Source of the DNA: Glandiceps talaboti
Taxonomy: Eukaryota; Hemichordata; Enteropneusta; Spengelidae
Assembly (NCBI RefSeq): GCF_964340395.1
Contig: NC_135553.1
Location: 6,347,501 to 6,411,500 of the forward strand
DNA length: 64,000 nt
Direction of reading: 5' to 3'
Shown: piece after piece, positions 54,189-64,000 of the stretch
Layout: each line of letters starts with the position of its first letter
How positions within the stretch are numbered: the stretch's first letter is position 1
The notes under the pieces: model-generated
What the model saw: only the letters and a program-made list of their open reading frames with translations
The model's database searches: none
What the model was told of the DNA's origin: nothing
Made by a program: the position numbers and the translations under genes

Positions 54189-56600
54189 AATATCACATAT
54201 CAGTACAATTTATCATCTATCTACATTGTATTTTGTATACATGATTTATTTCTGCTATGTCTAACCTTACGTCGTCATTCCCATATACCAATATCGAATA
54301 TATCATCGCATTCTAAACTAAAGTTATGGTAGGCAAAAAACCGTTACAAGGAGAATACAATGCCGTTCAAACGAAAAAGACTGTCGGTAGACAAGTGACC
54401 TGTGTACTGTACTGAATGGGTTAAGACAGAACAATTTTACGACAATGACACTATATATTAATTTAACTATTGACACTAAATATTAACGAGATAGGCAACC
54501 TTGTCCATAATGCTTTTAATAAATGAATATCGTTATGGATATAAATTAAAATCATGGAAAGAGATACTGATATGTCAATGCAGCTAATTGAAGCTTTATT
54601 TACTTAGTATGAAACTTGTGCTTGCTAGTTATCCAGTAACTTAGTGAGGATTCACTATGAGTATGAGAAATATCTGATTATGAATAACATAGATTTTTAA
54701 ATCAGCAGATTTACGATTTAACCATTCCCTAAATGATTTGGTTTATTCCTTGTTAGTCTTTTTACATACAAATAACTCATGCTGTTGGTTCTCGCTGGTA
54801 AGTAATATATTTAAATCTTGTAATTGTGTAGGACCACAACCCACGACTCTGTTCGATGTTGATTTACAAAAAATCATCATAAATTCACGCTGTGATAAAA
54901 GTGTCCCATGGGTGTACAGTCGAAGTTTTAAAAGCACCATATATAGCTAAAACCATGGTAACTATAAATACTAAAACAGTTATACACATATCTCATCAAT
55001 TATGTTTGGAAAAAAGGAAAAATTTATCCAGGGCCTGTAGAATAATGTGTGGTTACCTTAAAGAGCTTGTTGTTATACCTTCCCATGAGATCAGTTTATC
55101 CTTTAGCATCACTTGTGCAGATACTACTCAAGTTTTCCTGACAGCAAAGAAATCATTTCGTTTCAGCTGACTATTAATCAAGCGGATATCCTTCAAATTT
55201 CAGTACAGATGCACAAAATCTGACTCCCTTTTATCAACTAATGTCCGGATATTTCATTTTTATATCCTAAGCGTTCACAGATACTTTACTTCATTTCCAC
55301 CGCCTCGAATCAATCATCTCAGTTCTTCCCCTTCCCCTTTCAATAACAAGAATCACTTCTGACAAGGTGAAAGTGAAACTGTCATACTTGAAGAGCGTTC
55401 TTCATCTTCACAAGAAGAAATTGATTGGTGACATGATTACGGCTTGAAGTCAATCACGTGTAAGACATGGAATAGTCATCTGCCACGAAATACTGAATTT
55501 TCTCCATTGTAACAAGGAGGTGTGAAGGATGAAGCCAACTGAATTACGAAATGCAATTAGTGCATACTATTCATATTGAAATACAAGTGTGTAATGGAAG
55601 TTATTGTCAGACTTCCTTTCATAAAATACATTGCAATATTTCAGACTTGAAGAGGACACATTTTATCCGTGATGATACCGATTTTAATACTTACGAGTAC
55701 ATCACCATATGTTGTACACGTTTTATGTCTGTGTCCTGTACATATTGGAGTTGGAACAATTTGACTCGGTTTCATCCACCCTTAGCCCATAGATTTGTTG
55801 TGGTCTTACTATTCACTGCTATCCAAAGCATAAACCATTGGTTTGGATAGCTAGTAACAAACAGGCTCCAGTATTAAAGACCACGACAATCTCTGGGCTT
55901 ATCCATCCTATAATACTATGCAAGAGTGTTTTTTCGTGAGCTAAAGATTTAACCCTTTTGTGCCTTTTTCAGTATTTATCTAGACCTGATCAACACACTC
56001 TATAACTATAATCCCGTTTCCAGCTATATTCACAGTCCTAAATACACATACATAACACAATAACACTCACTATCACTTGCTTAAGAAAAAACTGCATCGA
56101 CACAGCGTGAGAGGTGCCAGAGTATACATCCAGCGGCTTGGTAACTGGGAATGTGTCGTTTTGTTTATCCATTTTCGGCAGTCAAAACATTACGTCATAA
56201 TGTCATAGCTGAATACCTGATGATAGCTATTTTACTTTTCAGACATCAGTGAAAGTGTGTTATTATATGTGGCATGGGTAAAGGGAAAGGATGCCTTGTG
56301 ATTTTTATTTTATTTTTAATGAAAACTTGGATGTTGAACGAGATTACCTACGTTTGTTTCATTCACTTGTTTTAAGCAGTGCAGAATTGGCATCGATCAG
56401 AACTTACACGGAAGTGACGCATATGCCTTGCGAGGCAATTTCCGTTAAAGGAGTTGTCGACTGTTTCTATTGAGTTTGTTTGATAAATAGGGATCAGTCC
56501 AAATACAGTTTGACGACCAAATATCTAGAAAAAACTGGTCTCTAAAGGAATTGATGAATTTGGCAATAGCATCAAGAATATACAACTTGTTCCAAAAAAC
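54189..56600. other. Non-coding stretch, nothing recognised
   Basis: Plus frames at 54892-55170 (92 codons) and 55551-55850 (99 codons) have no recognisable domain and are not supported as exons. Confidence 0.45.
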
Positions 56601-56621
56601 AGACTCTTTAACAAAACAACC

Positions 56622-56660
56622 AACGTTTCGACTATACACAGATAGCCTTCATCAGGATTA
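56622..56660 (-). ncRNA. Hammerhead-ribozyme-like core motif
   Basis: On the minus strand CTGATGA (56655-56649) and CGAAACG (56630-56624) flank a six-pair helix, GGCTAT (56647-56642) with ATAGTC (56635-56630, one G-U pair), capped by a six-base loop. CTGATGA...GAAA around helix II is the hammerhead core. One extra A (56648) separates CTGATGA from the helix, and I could not place helix III plus the cleavage site. It is more likely a decayed or merely hammerhead-like retroelement terminus than an active ribozyme. Confidence 0.35.
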
Positions 56661-57570
56661 GGTCTAAAAACGAATAGTGCTTCGTCGACCACTGTTTCTA
56701 TTGTTACTGTAACTGTATAACAATACAAACAGTCGACAATATGTTGAACAGAAGATCCCTGCTACCAAGGCCCGTACGTCACTTCCACCTACGTTCGGAT
56801 GGCTGCCAGCTTCGTACTGATAAGTGAAAGTAAATGAAACCAACGCAGTTTATCTCGCTTAACTACAAATCAAAGTTTTGTATTAAAAATTACAGTAAAT
56901 TCGCAAGATACCCTCTCCCTTTAAAGTAATGATATTTCATAATTACACAAAAGTAATCACCAATACATTGTCCGTTTTCAGATTTCTATATCATCAGTAT
57001 TACTATAAGTTATGGATCACACTGTTGTAATGGTATAATGATTCGTTGTGCTTCAGGAGGTACTACTAATTTATGATATGACATAAAATATGATATATGG
57101 GTACGTTATCATTACGAATGAAAATAGATTCATAAAAAACCAGGTCGATTTTTATTGAAATTACTTCGAGTAAGTCACCAACATTGACACTATAAATGAT
57201 TACATTCAAGGCTACGCGTCATAAATTCGTAGTTACGTAGTGGGAAAATGGAAAGCCAACAAAGATATCGGAGGAATCTGTCAACTTTTTAATTTGTTCG
57301 TTGAGTAACGCACTGCCCATATTATCTGATCTGTATTGAAGATATCTACTCACTGTTGTATTGCTCTTTAAACATTAATATACGTGACTTCCGGTGACTT
57401 TATTCAATGGGGTAACCTTTTGTTATATGCACACAATTCAAAATTGCTATCTGAAATTTTCGACTACACACTTCTAGTCTTTGTTAACAGATTAATTCAT
57501 TCCATGATGTTTGAAATGAAAATTGTGGCTGGAGACATTTCATCACAGGGAGCCCAGGAACCTTGTTTTG
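56661..57570. other. Non-coding stretch, nothing recognised
   Basis: No supported frame or repeat. Confidence 0.5.
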
Positions 57571-57674
57571 AACAAACAAACAAACAAACAAACAAACAAA
57601 CAAACAAACAAACAAACAAACGGACGGACGGACGGACGGACGGACGGACGGACGGACGGACAGACGGACGGACG

Positions 57675-57770
<96 letters not shown>
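57571..57770. repeat. CAAA / CGGA / CAGA compound microsatellite
   Basis: CAAA (57571-57620), CGGA (57621-57680, with one CAGA unit inside), CAGA (57681-57770). Confidence 0.97.
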
Positions 57771-58006
57771 CCAATACGGATGAATAAATGAATAACTAAA
57801 GTATGTATCTATATAGGGGCCTGCATACAAATAGAATAATGCATAACGTGTTTGTTATGGATACGAGTATGTAGAAACATCATACATAATTTTGTAAGTA
57901 CACAGGCTGATATGCATATATAGATTAGTTATACATGTAAAATGGTATATTTAGTCATGCAGATTTGTTTCTTTGTTTATTTTTTATTCGTTCAATTATT
58001 TGTTAT

Positions 58007-58100
58007 TATTTATTTATCTATCTATTTATTTATTTATTTATTCATTCATTCATTCATTCATTCATTCATTCATTCATTCATTTGTTTGTTTGTTTGTTTT
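58007..58100. repeat. TTTA / TTCA / TTTG compound microsatellite
   Basis: ATTT/ATCT units, then TTCA (about 58041-58080), then TTTG. Confidence 0.95.
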
Positions 58101-58369
58101 CAACACGGTTCCTGTGTTCCCTGTGATTTCACAGACAGAAAAGATTGCAGTAAAAAGTGAATACAACCCCAATATCACATGCATCTTTAGATCGGTGTAT
58201 GCACTATGTGTATCTCGGAAACATGGCAATCTGGCACACATCAATTAAATGTAGCAACGGTTGTGACATTGAACGGTCATTCATTTGGTACGCTTCACCG
58301 CACTCCCCGTTCTACAATGTAATTAATCATCCTTTTTTGCAGTTGACACAAACCGCAATTCCAAACTTA

Positions 58370-58490
58370 GGGGCCGACCATTTTTACCGGTTGGTGGGGG
58401 GGAGTTGTTGGGAGAGGGTTCATTTTGGTTCCGAGTATTCGAAAGAGGAGGGGTGGCTTACGATGGAAAATATCTCTACCGGTATTCTTT
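58370..58490. repeat. G-rich interspersed repeat, relative of 48.65 kb
   Basis: GGGGCCGACCATTTTTACCGG followed by a GGTGGGGGGG run and a GGGTTCATTTTGGTT block, in the same order as the 48655 copy but more diverged. Confidence 0.4.
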
Positions 58491-58739
58491 AAACAAAAAA
58501 TACAATAACCATAGATTATTGACTCGTAAAAATTGTCTCTATGGTCTACGCAATGACAATGTCAATGACAATGTAGTTGTCAATTGAGTTCTATGAAATG
58601 ACTCCCGAGTAACTATACAATGTGTCTAACCCCAAGTTAAACTTCCAAACACTCCCTCCCAGACAGTTAAAAATGACCTGTCCCTTAAATTAAGATAACA
58701 TTTCCGTACTGTCTGTATGCGTGGTACACAGTACAGCGT

Positions 58740-58930
58740 GGATTGCAGGCCGAGTTTTAGCTGTGGATATTCCAGAGACTCGGGGCGCATAGATCCAGAG
58801 CTAGCCGTGTTGTTGCGTACGTGTACCCTATATACGTGTGGATGACTGCAACTTGGACTGCAGCTGCAGGCCGAGTTGCTACATGTACTGTGAAGAATTG
58901 CTGCGTAGACTGCAGGCTGAGTTATTGTAT
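58740..58930. repeat. Diffuse CTGCAGGCCGAGTT repeats
   Basis: GCAGGCCGAGTT (58746), GCAGGCCGAGTTGCTACATG (58865) and GCAGGCTGAGTTATTG (58911) are dispersed copies. The 117-codon minus frame spanning them is not recognisable. Confidence 0.5.
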
Positions 58931-58979
58931 GTACGTGTCGAACACGGGAATTTTGAAACACTAGAGTTTTGACTACCAT

Positions 58980-60680
58980 GTATTGACTACAGACATTATC
59001 ATTATACTGTAGGCTGTAGTTAGTTCTGGAAGTAACCCGATTTCTACTAACATGACAACAAGTTGCCGTTAATAATTGATTTCATTTTATTCCTACACCA
59101 CCCACGGCATTATGGATGTCTTACATACAGATGTACGTGTTGTACGGGGGCGTTGAAGGAATATATGTGAAAATCAATTATGAAAATTTTTGTCTTGCAT
59201 AATCGAAGATTTCTGTCTGCCTACTGCGCCACAGCCACACTTTTCTGACAGCTTACATAAGATTATCTTTCTTTTAATTATTTGACTACATATGGATAAA
59301 GACATCCATCCATCAAAAAACTTATAAAAAATATACGTGAGATGTGGACACTTTTCCGCTCCTATATTCCATACAAGATAGGAAATTGTACAGAGAATGT
59401 ATTAACCAACCACTCTTCGTGATCCGATTTACAATGCAACGTTAACGTTGGTCGTTTTGCGAAAGTACAAACGTCCGAAAGTCTTCTACAACTTTAAAAG
59501 AGTCTGCAGCTGCGTCTTAAAAATTCCTTGCTCAATAAAATCCAAACGAAGCTATTAATGTACTAGTATACGATGCAAACACGGAATGTCCTTACCTTAT
59601 AAGTTGGATTTCTCAACCCCAGCCAGTCAATCGAGAGTCTCCGAATATCAACTCGGCTTTACAGAAGACTACAATTCACAGACGTCAAAAAGTATTTGAA
59701 GACAGAGAAGGCTTGAGAAGAACCACTAATCACGTAATATATTATTCACGCCGCATGCACCATCATGTCAGGACAAGTCTTCTTCCTGTGCAAATGTTAT
59801 TAATTTTTTACTGACTGAATGGCGATCTGAACCAGATGTAATATCGATGGATGTAGAATGTGGAATATTCCAGTTTCACACTGCAATACAATGCACACTC
59901 ACCAATAAAGTGAACATACACATATGCGCTCCTTCAGAGACGATGAAACATTGATCGTTGCTAGGAAACGAGGATTTCTTCATCGGAATCAGATCCTCTA
60001 CATTTATCTTCTCAGTCGAATTGATTAAAGATTACCTCAGCTGATGACACCATTAACCGTTGCTATGACGACATCACTCACCGTCCAATCTGCATTGTTG
60101 AGAAATAGAGTTCAAACAAAACCTTTTCAACAAGAACTTCCGAAACTATAGCAACTTGTACTTGGCTTCGCTTTTCCCCACAATATTTTATTCATTTGAA
60201 TTTGTTTACCGACTTAGGACGTTCGATGCCGTGAGCAGAGACCACCGGGACAGCCAGTCAATAAACATGATACACGCTAAATTATGTTTGGAGATATAAT
60301 GAAGACCATTTAGAGACCAAGTCTTCATCCGCTGATAACTTGCCCTTTTATCCCGAGCTCAATTTTGAAACAACAATTATTGACATGCACAATTAAAGCG
60401 ATGCATTCGGTTAACGTCTCCACTTGATATGTTAGTGTAATAGCGTATTTCTTGGTCAATTACCTCACGATAATACCCTGGTCAACATGATTATGGTGCA
60501 CTCAGTCTGTCTGAGCCGTCATTTTATATTGTTGATGAGTACTACTAGTATATACCACATTCAGCATTATATACATCGATATTAGAGAAATGTACGTGTG
60601 TGATTGAAAACATATCTCTTACAAGACACTTACAGAAGTAACTGTTAGAGCAGCTGCCATTTTTTAAAACCTGTTTGTTC
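58980..60680. other. Non-coding stretch, nothing recognised
   Basis: No frame of note and no clear repeat. Confidence 0.5.
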
Positions 60681-60960
60681 CCCCTCCGCTCGTCCGTGGG
60701 CATCCATATGTCTGACGTGTATTAATTAGCCGATTTCATTCAAACTTGGGACGAAGGTGATATACCACAATGGGTATATGTGCGTGCTTTACTTTGGCAA
60801 CTTTGTCAAATTCGAAAAAGTGGCCTGACGTAAAAAGCTATTGTTTGTCCAATAGTTCAGCAACTGCAATACATAGAAACTCAGTCTTATCTGACCTTTG
60901 TTGTATCTGATGGTAAATGTCAAATATATGTAAAATTCGAGCCTTGCATGTCATAGACTC
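60681..60960 (-). repeat. Inverted copy of the GACGGACA-tailed repeat class
   Basis: CCGCTCGTCCGTGGG at the left corresponds to the tail on the minus strand. CCGATTTCATTCAAACTTGG follows, a block I know from repeats in many marine invertebrates, and its complement resembles the AAATCGG segment at about 6830. Confidence 0.5.
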
Positions 60961-61190
60961 GGGTTTTTTTTTATCAAATCACGTGCAAAGGTAATATAGG
61001 ATCCCGATATGGGACATATTCACACGAATTATGCGTTTTCTAGCGTCACTTTTCATGAAAAGTTTGCATTTTAGATCAAAAGGGATATCATGAATGAGAA
61101 CATCGTGCTGGTTGTAATACGAGAAACGAGTATACAAATATCAGTAGTATACATCAGATATAAAGTGTATCAAGTTAATGGCCTAAATTC

Positions 61191-61264
61191 GTCGATATAG
61201 TCTAATGGATAAGAAACTGAGGAAAACAGAGCAACGCTGCATTTGATCCCATCTATGCGATGCC
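61191..61264 (+). pseudogene. tRNA-Arg-like relic
   Basis: TCTAATGGATAAG matches the A-box region of tRNA-Arg and CATTTGATCCCAT is at the right distance for the B box (consensus GGTTCGAATCC). Acceptor and anticodon stems do not pair well and the B box has lost key bases. It is a degenerate tRNA or the head of an old SINE. Confidence 0.45.
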
Positions 61265-62135
61265 AGTGACTATTTGTGAATCTTGCTAGGCGCTTCTATT
61301 ACCAGCACTACTATCTTAGAGACTTTTTGAAAACTGTGTAACTTTACAATGTAATACCACATCGTATTACAAAGATGTAAATGGGTGTTACCGTGTATGT
61401 TAGCCGATTGAAAAATGAGGAAACTACGAGTCTAGCAGTATTGATACATTCAACTCTACCTGCATAATCTGGTATCACCATCGAAAGAATTTCGAACGAT
61501 GACCGGAGACCAAGTAATTTTGGTGCGAGCAAATGAATATTGTCTATGATTCAAGCTGAACCTGGGATCTAAGCAGTGCTGGCGGAGGGGGGGGGGTGAT
61601 ATGTTTGTACTCTGATTTGTCAATGGCTCCGTCTGAAAATTGGGAAAATGGAAGGCTGCGGGCATGTTGCAAATTGTGAGTGCAGTCCTATCGTATATCA
61701 GTACAATTACAGATTTATGTTTTGTGTGACCTTTGACCCTAAGACAAGATGGGGGACAAAAACATTTCACTGCTCGGAGGTATAGCAGAATACCTGCCTG
61801 TATAGATAAAAACGAACTTGATGTATCATCCTAATATGTATTGTAGCAAAGATTGATATCTATACGTATACAAGCTCTAGTTATCAATCCGAAACAAGCC
61901 CAGTAGATACACTATTAGAGTTCAGACTTGCAAATTGGGATTCTGTTATTTATCTCAAACATATCGTACAACTCTCTGTGGTCTCTACGATATCTTTATT
62001 TCATGGATAAATTGCATGAGGGTCTCAATTCAATTAAACCTACCAAATCGTTATAACGATAAGATAACTTTGTACTGTTTAAGACATCACCGAATGTTGG
62101 CAAGCTTATAGTACAATGTATGATGTATGTACTCA
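61265..62135. other. Non-coding stretch, nothing recognised
   Basis: A 104-codon minus frame (61456-61770) crosses a G run and is not recognisable. Confidence 0.5.
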
Positions 62136-62179
62136 TACACACACACACACACACGCACGCACGCACGCACGCAGGCACG

Positions 62180-62223
<44 letters not shown>

Positions 62224-62437
62224 CATACATACATACATACATACATACATACATACATACATACATACATACATACATACATACATACATACATACATAC
62301 ATACATACATACATACATACATACATACATACATACATACATACATACATACATACATACATACATACATACATACATACATACATACATACAGACATAC
62401 ATACATACATACATACATACATACATACATACATACA

Positions 62438-62468
<31 letters not shown>

Positions 62469-62533
62469 CATACATACATACATACATACATACATACATA
62501 CATACATACATACATACATACATACATACATAC
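62136..62533. repeat. CA / CGCA / GGCA / CATA compound microsatellite
   Basis: CA (62136-62153), CGCA (to about 62182), GGCA (to 62224), then about 300 bp of CATA with one CAGA unit (62391) and one deletion shifting the phase (about 62439). All six long frames are artefacts (Thr-Tyr-Ile-His or Met-Tyr-Val-Cys). Confidence 0.97.
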
Positions 62534-62701
62534 TATATTAGAGAGATAGAACAAATAGACATTGGCAGCAATTCACAATACTTCAACGTTATCTAATATG
62601 AAACCTTGTTTTCAACTCGTAGACATTGCCAAAGGGATGCAAGACGTATTGTGGTTGTATGATGATATGAGACATCCTACATGTACAGCAAATACGATAA
62701 T

Positions 62702-62820
62702 CGCATACAAATCGTCATTGTGTTCATAGTGTTATGTATTAACGTCATATTATGCTATATCACATACAAATCGTCGTTGTGTTCATAGTGTTATGTATTA
62801 ACGTCATATTATGCTATATA
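62702..62820. repeat. 59-bp tandem duplication
   Basis: Two nearly identical 59-bp copies (CATACAAATCGTC...TATGCTATAT), differing at one or two bases, ending in a short AT run. A recent duplication. Confidence 0.95.
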
Positions 62821-63029
62821 TATATTTATATCTCTGGAACAGCATGCACGATGTAACATGGACAACGTGCATTTCAAAACATGTTATCAAACTGTTGTAG
62901 ATGTAACACATTTATGCAACATTCATCTCCAATATTTTTAGTACAAATATTAATAAAGTTTCCGGTGTACAAGGATACCCTTAGGACTCTTGCATATTAT
63001 CTTAGATACGCAACGAATCGTAAACACTG

Positions 63030-63165
63030 TATCCAGGCTTTTCTCGCAAACTAGAGGTGTTTTTTTTTTCAGCGACACTGCGAAATAACCTATTGACTAC
63101 ACGTTTTGGACGGTGCCGTAAAAGAGGCTGTGGTTCACGACAGTGTTCCAGACGCTCTCGTTATC
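63030..63165 (-). mobile_element. Copy of the CTCTTTTACGGCACCGTCC repeat
   Basis: On the minus strand: ACTGTCGTGAACCACAGCC, CTCTTTTACGGCACCGTCC, TATTTCGCAGTGTCG, then a poly-A stretch and CTAGTTTGCGAGAAA, the same order as 39612-39716. Confidence 0.7.
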
Positions 63166-64000
63166 ATTTTACACCTCTAGCTAGAAATACACGTCACTGT
63201 CCTATATAGTGTCTCATACAATGGTGATTTTGGCAATGCTGTTATCACGGGTTAAATACATACCGAGGTGTTCATAGAGGTCACTACTGCACTCAAATAC
63301 ATTTGTGGTTACTAGTGACAGAACCCAAACAAATAGTGGTAACCATTTATGTTATACATGATGTACCATCCCCTATAACTTAAAGTATCAGTAAAATACA
63401 TTACATGTTTTGTTTTCTCTTTACAAGTTGACTTTTGAAAGATTCCGATGGCCTACCTACATCCTACAGCTACATGTACACATACATCACTGATACATAT
63501 ACATGTAAATGCATAAAAAGTGTGTTGCATCCCTGCCTGCATACAGTGTCCATTTATACTTATTTATTATTTAGTGATAATCTAACTTTAGCTTACTCTA
63601 ATATTTTGCATTGAAAGAGTTATTCATCAATCGTAAACCATTGGCAAATATTTCCTTCCTGTCCAGTTTTATTCCTAACAACTACATTTTTCGTTGTCAT
63701 GGTTTCCTTTCATGTGTTTACACTCTAAACGTTATTGCATAAAAACAAATGTTGACGATCTCTAGGAATTCAATATTACAGAGCCTCCACTCATTATTAA
63801 TTATTAATTATGTCATATTTCAATTTACAATTATGGTGATTTTGTTATTGGTATTCGTGTAGGATGACGTCGATGTGCGTGAAAGGCGAACCACATGTCA
63901 GACGTGTATTCACCCATGCACTCTTTCGATGTTATTAATTGTATACAAGGAACGTATACCGTAGTTGTTTGTCATTACTTCATTTGTTAGATGCGTTACT
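63166..64000. other. Non-coding stretch, nothing recognised
   Basis: AT-rich; nothing supported up to the window edge. Confidence 0.5.

Noticed and set aside
55551-55850. 99-codon plus frame as an exon
   Set aside because: No recognisable domain and length within chance expectation.
62116-62596. Frames of 115-175 codons reading Met-Tyr-Val-Cys or Thr-Tyr-Ile-His
   Set aside because: Translation of a CATA tetranucleotide array in every phase.

Overview
This looks like nuclear DNA from a marine invertebrate animal. It is AT-rich and gene-poor, with no operons, and is full of microsatellites, minisatellites and short interspersed repeats. Several repeats resemble families I associate with marine invertebrates: a tRNA-headed SINE with a CCGGGTACTCCGG body, and GACA/GACGGACA-tailed degenerate repeats. 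I cannot settle the phylum; mollusc or other lophotrochozoan, hemichordate and cephalochordate all remain open.

One gene can be supported. It is a single-exon Ras-superfamily GTPase of the RASD (Dexras/Rhes) type on the minus strand at 24774-25493. All G motifs and a C-terminal CVIS prenylation box are intact. Ser replaces the catalytic Gln61 of Ras and Lys replaces Gly13. Almost every other long open frame is translated simple repeat.

Layout. 1-10 kb: AT and tetranucleotide arrays, including a 390-bp compound GGTT/GGGC/GATA/GACA/GATA block, and a duplicated unit with a GACGGACA tail. 10-21 kb: a mariner-like MITE, a GC-rich degenerate minisatellite, two CT arrays, and copies of a fold-back element whose arms are themselves tandem repeats. 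21-27 kb: the GTPase in otherwise quiet DNA. 27.7-28.7 kb: a 39-bp minisatellite that stays open for 307 codons. 29-36 kb: ATT and ATC arrays, a tRNA-derived SINE and copies of a palindromic repeat. 37-46 kb: TGACCTTGACC tandem units, a TIR element beside a CTGT/CCGT array, an LTR-like segment ending at an 18-nt primer-binding site matching tRNA-Leu, and a compound array. 46-54 kb: another fold-back copy, a decaying TTCA array, two TIR elements of one family, and a roughly 60-copy 32-bp minisatellite. 54-64 kb: a hammerhead-like motif, two compound arrays, a tRNA-Arg-like relic and a 59-bp duplication.

No genes work together here. The window is best read as repeat-dominated intergenic DNA around one signalling gene. 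The main interest is in non-autonomous elements with unusual architecture and in higher-order minisatellites. All family assignments were made by eye, and copy numbers outside this window are unknown.
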